Positions 9,183-17,347 of a DNA stretch of 64,000 nucleotides are shown in pieces (position 1 is the stretch's first letter; each line of letters begins with the position of its first letter). Under the pieces are notes generated by a model that had not been told where the DNA came from, did no database searches, and saw only the letters and a program-made list of their open reading frames with translations. Made by a program: the position numbers and the translations under genes. This DNA comes from Devosia sp. LC5 (GTDB taxonomy: Bacteria; Pseudomonadota; Alphaproteobacteria; Rhizobiales; Devosiaceae): assembly GCF_000735585.1 (NCBI RefSeq), contig NZ_JNNO01000014.1, positions 18,506-82,505 on the forward strand. Direction: 5' to 3'.

Positions 9183-10544
9183 ATGAGCCATCTGCAAAGT
9201 GTTACCATACCCGACTTCGGCGCCCCGTTGATAAGGCCCGAAATTCCCGCTGAAACGCTCGTTGATCGCTGCGACCGGCTCTATGAAAAGGCCGGCCTAA
9301 CTTGGGTCTTTGTCTATGCCGACCGGGAGCACAATGCCAATATCCTGTTTCTTACCGGCTTTGACCCCCGCTTTGAGGAGGCGGTGCTGCTGCTCGGCCC
9401 CCAAGGTCGCCGCATAGTCATCACGGGGAATGAATCGGAGAGTTTCACCGCAATTTCGCCGCTGCCTGGTCTGGAGGTAATGCTCAGCCAGTCAATGAGC
9501 CTGATGGCCCAGGACCGGTCGAAGAAACCTAACTTGGAAGCGGTCCTACGGGATGCCGGCATCAAGGCGGGCGATACGCTAGGCATTGTCGGCTGGAAGT
9601 ATCTGGAGGCAGCAGAATGGGACGAGGTAGCGCCCGGCTATCTGGTGCCTCACTATATGGTTGTCGTACTCGCCCGCATTCTCGGTGGAGCCGAAGGGCT
9701 GAGCGACGAGACCGCATTGCTCATGCATCCCGCCCATGGATTGCGCTCGGTCGTTGATGCTGACCAGATTGCTGCCTTTGAATGGGCATCGACCCGTGCT
9801 TCAGCGTCGGTCTGGAGTGTTCTGTCAAAGGCCCGGCCTGGCCAGCGGGAAATCGAAGCAGCCGCCAACTTCCTCTACGCCGGCGAGCCTTTGAGCGCCC
9901 ATTCCATGTTCGCGTCCGGCGATGCTACGCATGCCATTCATGGACTTAATAGCGCCGGCGCACGCGTGCTCGCCAAAGGCGACGGGGTCACGACGGCCGT
10001 TGGCTACTGGGGCGGCCTGAGCTCTCGCGCCGGGCTGCTCGACGATGCGGACGATGTGTTCGTAGGGATAACCGCGAGCTATTTCGATAGCCTCGTCACC
10101 TGGTACGAGACGGCCAAAATCGGGACAACCGGTGGCGAACTGCACGAAGCCGTCGTCGAAAAGCTCGCCGCTTCGGGGCTAAAATCGGCGCTCAATCCTG
10201 GACACCTCGTCAGCTACGATGAATGGAGCCATTCTCCGGTCCGTCCAGGTTCGATCGAGACTCTGGTTTCCGGCATGGTGTTTCAGGTAGACGTCATCCC
10301 AACACCTATGGCTGCGGGTAAGGCGCTGAATTGCGAGGACGCAGTCGCCATCGCTGACGTGGCACTTCGTGCTGAGCTCGCCGTGCGCCACCCTCAGACC
10401 TGGTCTCGGATCGAGGCGCGGCGTGCGTTCCTAAGAGACACCATAGGGGTAGCTCTAGGCGATCACCTGCTGCCGCTATCCAACATCCAGTTGTGCCTGC
10501 CGCCATTGTGGCTCAAGAGCGACCATCTCATCGTCCGCAGCTGA
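9183..10544 (+). CDS. M24 (creatinase/prolidase-fold) family protein
   Basis: A 453-aa protein of the M24 fold, last gene of the importer operon. The ATG at 9183 follows a 70-base gap and is preferred to earlier in-frame codons that lie inside the ATPase gene. As in the gene at position 1, the metal-binding aspartates are not evident in the expected segment (VTTAVGYWGG), although a late C-E-D motif remains. It may be a metal-independent amidinohydrolase-like enzyme acting on the imported compound. Its presence in the operon suggests an amide or N-containing substrate, but that is inference. Confidence 0.75.
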   Translation: MSHLQSVTIPDFGAPLIRPEIPAETLVDRCDRLYEKAGLTWVFVYADREHNANILFLTGFDPRFEEAVLLLGPQGRRIVITGNESESFTAISPLPGLEVMLSQSMSLMAQDRSKKPNLEAVLRDAGIKAGDTLGIVGWKYLEAAEWDEVAPGYLVPHYMVVVLARILGGAEGLSDETALLMHPAHGLRSVVDADQIAAFEWASTRASASVWSVLSKARPGQREIEAAANFLYAGEPLSAHSMFASGDATHAIHGLNSAGARVLAKGDGVTTAVGYWGGLSSRAGLLDDADDVFVGITASYFDSLVTWYETAKIGTTGGELHEAVVEKLAASGLKSALNPGHLVSYDEWSHSPVRPGSIETLVSGMVFQVDVIPTPMAAGKALNCEDAVAIADVALRAELAVRHPQTWSRIEARRAFLRDTIGVALGDHLLPLSNIQLCLPPLWLKSDHLIVRS

Positions 10545-10561
10545 CCCGCGCGAAGATATCT

Positions 10562-10595
10562 GGGCCGCCCCCGTGTGGGCGGTCCATCCTCTTTT
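10562..10595 (+). terminator. Rho-independent terminator of the importer operon
   Basis: A 9-bp GC-rich stem (GGGCCGCCC with GGGCGGTCC, one G-T pair) with a 6-base loop is followed by a T-rich run. It begins 17 bases after the stop of the M24-like gene. Confidence 0.8.
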
Positions 10596-11211
10596 CGCGA
10601 GTGCGTCGAGGAAAGGAAAGACTCCTACTCGGCAAGGGATGCCCCAGCCAGAAAGGTGACCAAGCCTGATCTGGCGAAATTTGCTGATCCTTCGGGCCGC
10701 TCGGGCATGCACCGGCTATTCGACGGCAGGTTTTCGGGCCTTCACCAAAGGAACAGTATTGCTAGTGAGTTGGCGCCACTGGAGAGTGTGGCCCGCTGCG
10801 ACATGGTCGTGCTGGCCGTACCCCGGCAGACACAATGCCGGCCATGGCCGGCTTGCGTGATATGGCTGCTCAAAATCTTCAGAATGCCCACGGCGCCGCA
10901 TCCAAGCATGGCAAGCGGCTCGTCAGAGTCGGAATTGCCATGGGGTTTCGGGCGAGCAATATTCGCCCCGGCACATGAAGGACGTCACCATCTGCGTCTG
11001 CGCAACGGGCCAACGGCTTCCTGCCGAGCTTCTGGTGGGAGGCAATAGTTGACACAACCCTAACACGTTGCTGCCGCAGAGCTCGTAACGGCGTTGCGTG
11101 ACTGATCGGCAGCTATCCGACGGTCGGCGCCAAAAAGCGGCCTGTCTGGAATCGGCCCCATTTCTGCCGTTCATAAAGGGCCTAGACGGTCAATATCGAT
11201 CATTCATCGTC
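10596..11211. other. Intergenic, only a possible decayed fragment
   Basis: About 600 bases with no convincing gene. A short plus-strand piece near 10790-10820 reads CDMVVLAVP, which resembles part of a Rossmann-type dehydrogenase, but no longer match can be followed in any frame. Treat as decayed sequence at the edge of the accessory cassette. Confidence 0.4.
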
Positions 11212-11466
11212 CTATGCCTTCAACCTCTTCTTGTAATCCTCGTCACTTCGTCGGGGTGGTGGTGATGGTGATGGTGTATCTGTCCGGCTTCGAACGGGTG
11301 CCGGTCCCAACGGCCCGCCCAAGGCGCAATAGCCCTCGACGACCGCTTCAGTTCGTTCGATCAGTCGGCGGTACTCGCCGGGGTGATCGACCAGCCAGCC
11401 GGCGGTCGACCGGTCGAAGGGAACCCCGGTTTCGTCGATAATGACGATCTCTAGCGTGCTGATCAT
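11212..11466 (-). CDS. Hypothetical 84-aa protein, last gene of AAA/GIY-YIG cassette
   Basis: No family recognised. The N-terminal half is ordered-looking (STLEIVIID, then a short acidic helix) and the C-terminus is proline/serine-rich then basic. The ATG at 11466 has GGGGAG nine bases before it, which supports this start over a TTG nine bases earlier. It is the most downstream member of the tightly packed minus-strand cassette. Confidence 0.6.
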   Translation of the reverse strand: MISTLEIVIIDETGVPFDRSTAGWLVDHPGEYRRLIERTEAVVEGYCALGGPLGPAPVRSRTDTPSPSPPPRRSDEDYKKRLKA

Positions 11467-11549
11467 GGTGATCAACTCCCCTTGATGTTGAAGATCTCAA
11501 GCCAGCCACCGAGGTCGGCGGCTGGCACGGTCGGCAAGATCGAGGTGGC

Positions 11550-11675
11550 CTACCTCCGGTGCTGGAACACATCGCACAGGCCGATATTCGGGTCGTGCCG
11601 GTGCGTACTCTCGATCTCCTCGCCGCCGCGCAGAAAATGCGTTGAAGTGCGCACAATGATCACTGCCTGCTGCAT
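11550..11675 (-). CDS. Hypothetical 41-aa mini-protein
   Basis: A very short frame beginning MQQAVIIVRT and rich in His, Glu and Arg at its C-terminus. A strong ribosome site (GGGGAGG, seven bases before the ATG) and a 16-base overlap with the preceding gene argue that it is translated. No family recognised. Confidence 0.5.
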   Translation of the reverse strand: MQQAVIIVRTSTHFLRGGEEIESTHRHDPNIGLCDVFQHRR

Positions 11676-12001
11676 TGCTGAACCTCCCCGAGCCTGGGGC
11701 CGAGTCGATAGTAGCGGCTGACGGTTCGCACCCACCCGGCCTGCTCGTCGGCAGCGAGGATTGCCGAGGTGGTGATGCAGCCGTCCTGCAGCAGGGGATG
11801 GCCGCTGGCGAACCCGACCAGGCGCACCAGCCCGCCGGGCATGGGCTGGACGGCCCAGCCGGTCAGGAGCGGCGCATTGGCCAGTTCTGCCGCGCCCGGC
11901 ACAGCCCCCGCCCTGATGCGGGCCGCCTCGCGCAACCCGGCGGCGACGGTTTCCCTGGGCAAGATACTTATGAGGACCTCCGGCGCTTGTGGTCGGGGCA
12001 T
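11660..12001 (-). CDS. Hypothetical 113-aa protein of the cassette
   Basis: A small soluble protein with no family I can name with certainty. The start at 12001 is chosen because GGTGGAG stands about six bases upstream; an in-frame ATG at 12016 also exists. The centre (LLTGWAVQPMPGG, then ASGHPLLQDG) looks like a compact beta domain. Its start lies inside the end of the preceding gene and its end overlaps the next start, so the set is likely translated together. Confidence 0.7.
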   Translation of the reverse strand: MPRPQAPEVLISILPRETVAAGLREAARIRAGAVPGAAELANAPLLTGWAVQPMPGGLVRLVGFASGHPLLQDGCITTSAILAADEQAGWVRTVSRYYRLGPRLGEVQQCSRQ

Positions 12002-12573
12002 TGGGTGCTCCACCAACCGTTTTGGCTCTGTTGTGATCCGGGGGCGCCGCAGGCTTCGCAGACATGCCCGGACAGATGCTCGGCGGCAGAGATGACTGCA
12101 TCACCAAGTTCGGGCAGGTCGCCATGCCAGTAGAAGCGAAGGGTGCCGTATTTTTCCTTGATCTGGTCCGGCGCCCAATTCCGGTCAGGCGCGATTTCGT
12201 CGAGCCAGGTGAAGGTGGCATCGAGCAGATCGGTCCAACCTGGCAGGCATTCAAACCCGACAGTGGCTCGCTTGTGCGTCCGGTGCAGCGCCTGCAGGTC
12301 CACCTCAATCGGTGGCATGGCCAGTGGTATGAGCGGGGTGGCCCGCTGCCAGCGCAAACGCTGCATGCGCACCACCAGTTCGATGATGGTCTCGCGGCGG
12401 AATGGCGGCTTGCGGTGATAGGTGCTGCCGCCAATGGTGCTGGCCGGAATGCCAGGGATGATATGCACGTTCAGCGTTGTGGGCGAGGCGCCGGTAACGG
12501 CCAGTGTTGTCAGTGCCGGATCGCCATCGAGCGCAGCTTCGATCAGGTTTTGGGTTTCAGTCGCGATGGTCAC
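11968..12573 (-). CDS. Hypothetical protein with C-terminal zinc-finger-like motif
   Basis: About 201 aa from a GTG at 12573; ATG codons at 12594, 12597 and 12615 in the same frame are alternatives. The C-terminal part has KEKYGTLRFY and then C-E-A-C-G with a later C-P-D-H, a zinc-knuckle-like pattern that I associate with phage- and plasmid-borne unknown proteins. It overlaps both neighbours by short stretches. Function unknown; nucleic-acid or partner binding is a guess from the Cys/His pattern. Confidence 0.7.
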   Translation of the reverse strand: MTIATETQNLIEAALDGDPALTTLAVTGASPTTLNVHIIPGIPASTIGGSTYHRKPPFRRETIIELVVRMQRLRWQRATPLIPLAMPPIEVDLQALHRTHKRATVGFECLPGWTDLLDATFTWLDEIAPDRNWAPDQIKEKYGTLRFYWHGDLPELGDAVISAAEHLSGHVCEACGAPGSQQSQNGWWSTQCPDHKRRRSS

Positions 12574-12820
12574 GGTCGGCCTCGTGGAGAACATCATCGA
12601 TGGCGGCGAGTGCAATCTCGATCAATGCGGCTTCGATCAGCGCCAGCCAGGGGCGGCCCCGGCCAATGGCCAGGGCCGCGCGGATATTGGAGATGGTCGG
12701 GCGCTGGTCGCAGGCGATGAGCGCCTCGCATTCGGGACCCTGTGGCAGGGTGCGGATACACAGGGTGATCGCATAGTCCCAGGCATGGGCAGCGATACGG
12801 ATCTGATCGGCCTTTTCCAT
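12557..12820 (-). CDS. Hypothetical 87-aa helical protein of the cassette
   Basis: A small alpha-helical-looking acidic protein with no recognised family. Its ATG overlaps the TGA of the AAA/protease gene (ATGA at 12818-12822 on the minus strand), so translation is probably coupled to it. That close link makes it a candidate adaptor or regulator of the protease, by position only. Confidence 0.7.
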   Translation of the reverse strand: MEKADQIRIAAHAWDYAITLCIRTLPQGPECEALIACDQRPTISNIRAALAIGRGRPWLALIEAALIEIALAAIDDVLHEADRDHRD

Positions 12821-14778
12821 CAGATCCTCCCTGCCACCGGAATATGGTCTTCGATGGCGTCGTCGGTCTTGTCAGGCTTTTCGGCCGTGGGACCGGCCTC
12901 GAGGATTTCGGCCAGCCTGTCGCCGATGATGACGCGCTCGACCTGCAGGATCTCGACCAGCCGGAAGATATCGGCCCGGCGCCGGCTGACGATTCTGACC
13001 GCCCGGTCGTGGAGGCGATCGAGTTCGGCCGCGATTGCCGTCCACAACGAGCCGTTGTTCCAGTGGCGCGGATCGATGTTCTGGACCGTCGTCAGGGGGC
13101 CATAAAGTCCCAGGTCGAGCATGGCGCTGCGCAGCACGGTGTTGGCGATCTCGAGGTCGGACTCCGCCCCGCTATTGGCGCCATCGCCCAGGGTAACGTC
13201 AGCGGCGCGGCCGGCCAGCACCATGGTCACCAGATTCTCGACATCGCCCCGGGTGAGCACCCCGTCCTTGAGCTTTGGCTTGACCCAACCGCCCATGGTG
13301 CCAGCACCCAGGATAGAAACCTCGAGGATCGGCAGGTTCAGCGTATGCGCCACCACGGCATGACCAGCTTCATGGATGGCGATGCCGCGATCGGTCTCCG
13401 GCGACCGTCCATTGGACGGTGCGATCAGATTCATGAGGTCGGCCAGCTCGAGCGGCCGATCCTCGGTTTTGGTCCTGGCATTGGCCGACCGGCACCAGCT
13501 CTCGATCTGCGCGGGCGTCGCTTCCACGGCCAGCCGCGCCAGTGCTGCGATACCGCCGGCGTCAATCCTGTCGCCGATATAGGCCGCGAACATGCGGCGG
13601 CGATCATCGAAATCCGGGAGCAGGACAGACACCTTGTGCTCCAACCGCCCGGGGCGGATGAGCGCCTTATCCAGCTTGTCAAAATGGTTGGTGGCGCCGA
13701 TCAGCAGGATGGGCTTGCCAAGCTTGCGCAGCCGGTCGATCTCGGTCAGCAGGAAAGTCACCACCGGCGTCCACCAGGAGGCATCGTCAGCGTCCATGCT
13801 CGCCCGGTCGGGGATGGCGTCGATCTCGTCCAGCAGCCCAACCACGGGGTCATTCGACAGGGCGATGTCATCGAAGAACTTGCGGGCCGCGCGGATGACA
13901 TCACCCAGATGGCCGCCGGAATCGGCGAACCAGCTCCCCACCGACGTCGAGACGAGACGGTAGCCGGCCGAACGGGCCAGTGCTGCGGCAATGGTCGTTT
14001 TGCCGGTGCCGGGTGGTCCTTCAAGGCAGGCGAAGCGCAGCGCGGACGCATCGACCTTGCCATCGGTCACATGGCGCATGAGCGCCAGCGTTTCGAAAGC
14101 CCAGTCGGATGCCGCCCGGGTCATGGCCAGCTGTTCAAGCGGGACGGGGGCATCGCCCTCGTCCTGCTTCTGGCGTGCATTGGCGATGCGGCGCAGATTG
14201 AAGATGCAGTCCCGCGAGGACAGGCCCGGCCGGATGGCGACGGTCAGGTCGTGAATCGAGAGCCCCTCGACGTCGATCGGCAGCAGACCGCGGACAGGCC
14301 GGCCGGTGACCATGCGGATGGTTTTGCGGATAATGGCAAGGTCCGGGTCCGGCACCGTGATGATGGCATCGGCGCCCGCGAGAGCCTCGGGGACAAGCAC
14401 GCGCTCGGGATCCTGCGAGATCAGGATGACGCTGCGGCCCTTTTCGAGCAGGTCGAGTTCGGTGCGGCCCTGCGGTTCGTACCGGCCGCCGATTTTCTGC
14501 CGTTCGGTATAGGCCGCGACCATCGTCGACCGGTCTTGGCCGGACAGATAGCGCTCAAGCATGCCGGCGGAACTCTCCTCGGCAGTCCGGATCACGACAA
14601 GACGGGGCCGGGCCTTGAGCAGGCGCTTGAGCGCAGGCGTGAGGGCGGCCTCGAGCATGCACTGGGCAAGGGCGTCGCTGGTCCGCTCGGCCAGCGGGGG
14701 AGGCGCGTTGTCCTCGATATGGGGTTCGTCGTCAGTTTCGGTATCAGGGGATGGGCTACGCAGGGAAGCAATGGACAT
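12820..14778 (-). CDS. Soluble FtsH-like AAA+ ATPase with M41 zinc-protease domain
   Basis: A 652-aa protein. A variable N-terminal region (1-210) is followed by an AAA+ module with Walker A GPPGTGKTT (254-262), Walker B GLLDEIDAI (314-322), sensor GATN (361-364) and arginine-finger segment RPGR (375-378). An M41-type peptidase domain comes next with HEAGH (His469, Glu470, His473). A SDLEIA segment supplies the probable third zinc ligand, Asp541. All catalytic residues are present, but the FtsH transmembrane segments are absent, so it should be cytoplasmic. GGAGAGG before the ATG at 14778 supports the start. Target proteins are unknown. Confidence 0.85.
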   Translation of the reverse strand: MSIASLRSPSPDTETDDEPHIEDNAPPPLAERTSDALAQCMLEAALTPALKRLLKARPRLVVIRTAEESSAGMLERYLSGQDRSTMVAAYTERQKIGGRYEPQGRTELDLLEKGRSVILISQDPERVLVPEALAGADAIITVPDPDLAIIRKTIRMVTGRPVRGLLPIDVEGLSIHDLTVAIRPGLSSRDCIFNLRRIANARQKQDEGDAPVPLEQLAMTRAASDWAFETLALMRHVTDGKVDASALRFACLEGPPGTGKTTIAAALARSAGYRLVSTSVGSWFADSGGHLGDVIRAARKFFDDIALSNDPVVGLLDEIDAIPDRASMDADDASWWTPVVTFLLTEIDRLRKLGKPILLIGATNHFDKLDKALIRPGRLEHKVSVLLPDFDDRRRMFAAYIGDRIDAGGIAALARLAVEATPAQIESWCRSANARTKTEDRPLELADLMNLIAPSNGRSPETDRGIAIHEAGHAVVAHTLNLPILEVSILGAGTMGGWVKPKLKDGVLTRGDVENLVTMVLAGRAADVTLGDGANSGAESDLEIANTVLRSAMLDLGLYGPLTTVQNIDPRHWNNGSLWTAIAAELDRLHDRAVRIVSRRRADIFRLVEILQVERVIIGDRLAEILEAGPTAEKPDKTDDAIEDHIPVAGRI

Positions 14779-14858
14779 GTGACCTCTCCAGGCGGCGGCC
14801 AGGGGCCGCGCCACGTGTGAGATGAAGGAAGGGGATGAGGCGCGAGAAACAGACCGCG

Positions 14859-16073
14859 TTAGCGCGCCGGTGCGCTAAGGCCGGTATCGATCGGCTGCCA
14901 GCCGCCGCGGCCCTGGCCCTTGCTGCCCACGGTAAAATGCATGGCGGCAGAGGCCGAGGAAAAGACCATGTCGCGGCTCAGCACGTAAGAGGTCCCGTCA
15001 TGGGCCAGCTCAAGAATGCCGGCATTATGCCAGGCGGCCCGCAAATAGCTCACCGAGGCATTGGCGCTGGCGACGCAATCAAGGCGGATGTCGGAGCCGC
15101 GCAACAAGACCCATTCGTCATCGGCGCGGCGGCAGGCCAGGGCCATGTGATCCTTGCCGAAAGACAGTTCCATCACCTCGCCTTCAGGAGCCTCATCGAA
15201 GGCGCGCAGGGGCGCCAGGCGACCCGCTTCCGCGCGCGGACCGGCCAGCACCAAGCGCGGGCTGAGATTGACGAAAAGGTATCCTTCGCGTGCGAGGGCA
15301 TGACAGGCCATGGCCGCGAAGAGGTTGAGCTCTTCATAGCGTTCCGGCGAAACCGCTGCACCATCCGGCGTGCCATTGACCAAGGCCACTTCCCGTGCTG
15401 CCGCGACGCGGCCATGGATGATGCGCTCGAGCACCAGGGCATCGGCCTCGCTCAACCCGTCATGGATATCGGTGATGGTGATAATCGCATCGACATCGGC
15501 GATCGGCTGCGCGCCATTGGCCACACGGCGGCCCACTTCCGATCCCATGCCGACATAGGCCTGCGCACCGGACAGCAGGATATAGACACCGGGGCGGCGC
15601 AAGGACCCGGCACGACCCAATGCACGACGCGCGCTGCCCGAACTAACCAGGACGTTCGGCTGCAGGCTGGTGACAGAAAGGGCCACAATACCGTCTGGAA
15701 GGCCGCCCGGCGCTGGCAGGATACCACCTGGAGCAGCAGGCGTCGGGTCATCATCGGGATCGGTCAGCACCGTACGGGTAAGCATTGTGTGCTGGTCAAG
15801 CACGCCCGAGCGGAGATCGGCCTTGACGATCCCCGCAGAGATGAGCACCTGGATGGCACCGGCCGGATCAACATGGCCGTCCAGCGCGGCCATCACGTCG
15901 CCGACACTGGCCGAGCCGGTCTCCTCGATCAGGCTCAGGATCATCACCTGATCGGTGGGGCTGACCAGGTCGTGCTGCACCAGTCCCGACGCGATCGCGA
16001 TCGGGCTGGTCGTGGCGGAAAGAAAATGGGGCTTGTTCGACGCCGCAGCGCCGCTAGAAGAAGGATAGGTCAT
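14859..16073 (-). CDS. GIY-YIG nuclease-like protein with DUF4357-type C-terminus
   Basis: A 404-aa protein. Residues 30-130 hold a helical, possibly winged-helix region. A GIY-YIG core follows: GVYILL (162-167), YVGMG (173-177), GRR (181-183) and Glu216 in LERIIHGR as the likely catalytic Glu. The C-terminal part (about 300-395) resembles DUF4357, ending FSSASAA and then GW. The start at 16073 has AGAGG six bases upstream. It is the first gene of the unit that includes the AAA+ protease, 80 bases away. Cleavage or binding of DNA is expected from the fold, but the target is unknown. Confidence 0.75.
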   Translation of the reverse strand: MTYPSSSGAAASNKPHFLSATTSPIAIASGLVQHDLVSPTDQVMILSLIEETGSASVGDVMAALDGHVDPAGAIQVLISAGIVKADLRSGVLDQHTMLTRTVLTDPDDDPTPAAPGGILPAPGGLPDGIVALSVTSLQPNVLVSSGSARRALGRAGSLRRPGVYILLSGAQAYVGMGSEVGRRVANGAQPIADVDAIITITDIHDGLSEADALVLERIIHGRVAAAREVALVNGTPDGAAVSPERYEELNLFAAMACHALAREGYLFVNLSPRLVLAGPRAEAGRLAPLRAFDEAPEGEVMELSFGKDHMALACRRADDEWVLLRGSDIRLDCVASANASVSYLRAAWHNAGILELAHDGTSYVLSRDMVFSSASAAMHFTVGSKGQGRGGWQPIDTGLSAPAR

Positions 16074-16112
16074 GTATGCCTCTGCTCGTACAGGGGTTAT
16101 GTGGCTTAGGCT

Positions 16113-16160
16113 GACGACGGGTTTGCACACCTGTCGTCGGCCGCCCTTGCACAGGCGGCC
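16113..16160 (-). promoter_or_regulatory. Twin hairpins with matching loops in the leader of the GIY-YIG gene
   Basis: Two hairpins stand back to back 40-90 bases before the start codon. The first (16113-16138) pairs GACGACGGG with CCTGTCGTC. The second (16139-16160) pairs GGCCGCC with GGCGGCC perfectly. Both loops contain TTGCACA on the plus strand (TGTGCAA in the transcript). Repeated loop sequence suggests recognition by one protein or RNA. Confidence 0.5.
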
Positions 16161-16332
16161 CGCCGGCCAGTCAAGCCGGGAATCGACCTGACGCAACCAA
16201 GATGCGGATTCCTCAGTCCGAAGACAAGGATCCGGGCCGACGTCCTCGATCGCATGGTTAATGGCTGATGGAACTGCTCGGCGTCGGACCGACGCGTGGA
16301 AGCAAAGTTGCCTCATCGGCATAAGATATTGC

Positions 16333-16414
16333 TGTTGATTGCCACTGAGAAGTGATGGAGTGGATGCCGTCGGGAGGGGGCATCCACTCCATCAATTCTC
16401 GGCGAAAATCAACA
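16333..16414. repeat. 82-nt near-perfect long hairpin (inverted repeat)
   Basis: Arms pair in three blocks: 16333-16340 with 16407-16414 (8 bp), 16345-16351 with 16396-16402 (7 bp, one G-T), and 16354-16368 with 16379-16393 (15 bp, perfect). The internal loops are symmetrical (4x4 and 2x2) and the apical loop has ten bases. There is no T-run, so it is not an ordinary terminator. It may be a structured RNA or the remains of a small mobile element. Confidence 0.65.
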
Positions 16415-16540
16415 ATGTGGGCCCTTACTCGGCCTTTCGACCCCAATCCGCGTGCGAGTAGCGGAGCATCGCGTGTCGTCGGCGTGTCACAGTTATAAGT
16501 AAAATGGTGGGGACGTTCGGTCCGTTTCAACCTTGAACTC

Positions 16541-16570
16541 AAGCCTGCACTAGTGCAGGCTTTTCTTTAT
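16541..16570 (+). terminator. Perfect 22-bp palindrome with T-rich tail, terminator-like
   Basis: AAGCCTGCACT pairs with its exact complement (16541-16562) and is followed on the plus strand by a T-rich run. It directly abuts the stop of the minus-strand 75-aa gene. If it works on the plus strand, a short plus-strand transcript covering the 82-nt hairpin would end here. Confidence 0.55.
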
Positions 16571-16794
16571 TTGTCGGCTGAAGATCGCTCGGCGATGGCG
16601 AAGTCCTGCAGTGGTCTACTCGAGTCGAGGTCTTCTTCGGCGCGCTCGATCATCTGAGCGAAAGCCGCCCGGATGATTTGCTTTTTGGATGCCCTGGGGT
16701 AAAGCTTTCGGACCTCTTTCATAATCGCTTTGTGGGAGCCTCGCTCTTTTGCGAGCTTGGCCAGGGTCGCCTCCAAGGTTTCTTGTTTTGACAT
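16567..16794 (-). CDS. Hypothetical 75-aa basic helical protein
   Basis: A lysine- and arginine-rich, helix-forming N-terminal half (EATLAKLAKERG, then KAIMKEVRKLYPRASKKQII) precedes an acidic tail. This looks like a small DNA-binding or regulatory protein, but I do not recognise the family. It lies upstream of the cassette in the same direction, separated by the hairpin region, so it may not share the operon. Confidence 0.6.
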   Translation of the reverse strand: MSKQETLEATLAKLAKERGSHKAIMKEVRKLYPRASKKQIIRAAFAQMIERAEEDLDSSRPLQDFAIAERSSADK

Positions 16795-16882
16795 CCGGCA
16801 CTTCCAATTTTGCTATTCTGCCTTTGAAGCACCCTTGGTTGTCACAAACTAGTCATATGCGGTGTTGCTGGTTGGAGCGGAA

Positions 16883-16990
16883 CTATGAACAGTAAACATA
16901 GCCCCGCTCACGCATCCATGCCTCAAGTTCACCCTTGATCGCCTCGATCCGGTCTTTTTCAAGGGTCGCATCTGCGCCGTGTGCTTCCAA
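16883..16990 (-). CDS. Possible 35-aa ORF or gene tail
   Basis: A minus-strand frame reads EKDRIEAIKGELEAWM and then RERGYVYCS before a stop. The only start available is a TTG without a clear ribosome site, directly after an in-frame stop. The composition is protein-like, so it may be the decayed tail of a longer gene. Confidence 0.3.
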   Translation of the reverse strand: MEAHGADATLEKDRIEAIKGELEAWMRERGYVYCS

Positions 16991-17347
16991 GTGTCAATGG
17001 CACCCAAAGAGCATTGTCGAGACTGTATAGGATTGATCGAACGCGGAAAGCCCGCCTGACTGGCTGTCGAGGTGATCCCGCCAACGGATTATCGCTGACG
17101 CAAAATTTTGGGGCATATATCACCTCGAACGCACGGCCAGACCTGACAATCTTGAATCAAGCGCGCCGGTGATCTCCGCAAGGTGATTGTGACGAACACT
17201 GACCGAAACTCTTCCTCTGTTTTCGCGAACTGGAAGATCGGCTCGCCGCCGGGAGCATGGACACAGCGATAACGCGAGCAGGACTTTCCCGCGCTATTTG
17301 GCTGCAGTCGAAACTGACGGTGGGAGCGCCTTGCGGTCGAGCGCAAT
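16991..17347. other. Intergenic, no gene recognised
   Basis: About 360 bases downstream of the ROK gene. The short frames here have no recognisable content and no ribosome sites. I see no repeat or RNA gene. Confidence 0.4.

Noticed and set aside
10575..11048. A 157-codon frame after the importer operon
   Set aside because: It starts inside the terminator and has mixed composition; only a nine-residue piece resembles a dehydrogenase.
12844..14820. A 658-codon plus-strand open frame
   Set aside because: It is exactly antisense to the AAA+/M41 protease, whose motifs are unmistakable. The frame is open only because of GC-rich codon use.
14835..16109. A 424-codon plus-strand open frame
   Set aside because: Antisense to the GIY-YIG gene, with low-complexity His/Arg/Gly content and no ribosome site.
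16333..16414. Long hairpin read as a Rho-independent terminator
   Set aside because: No T-run follows on either strand and the arms are much longer than in terminators.
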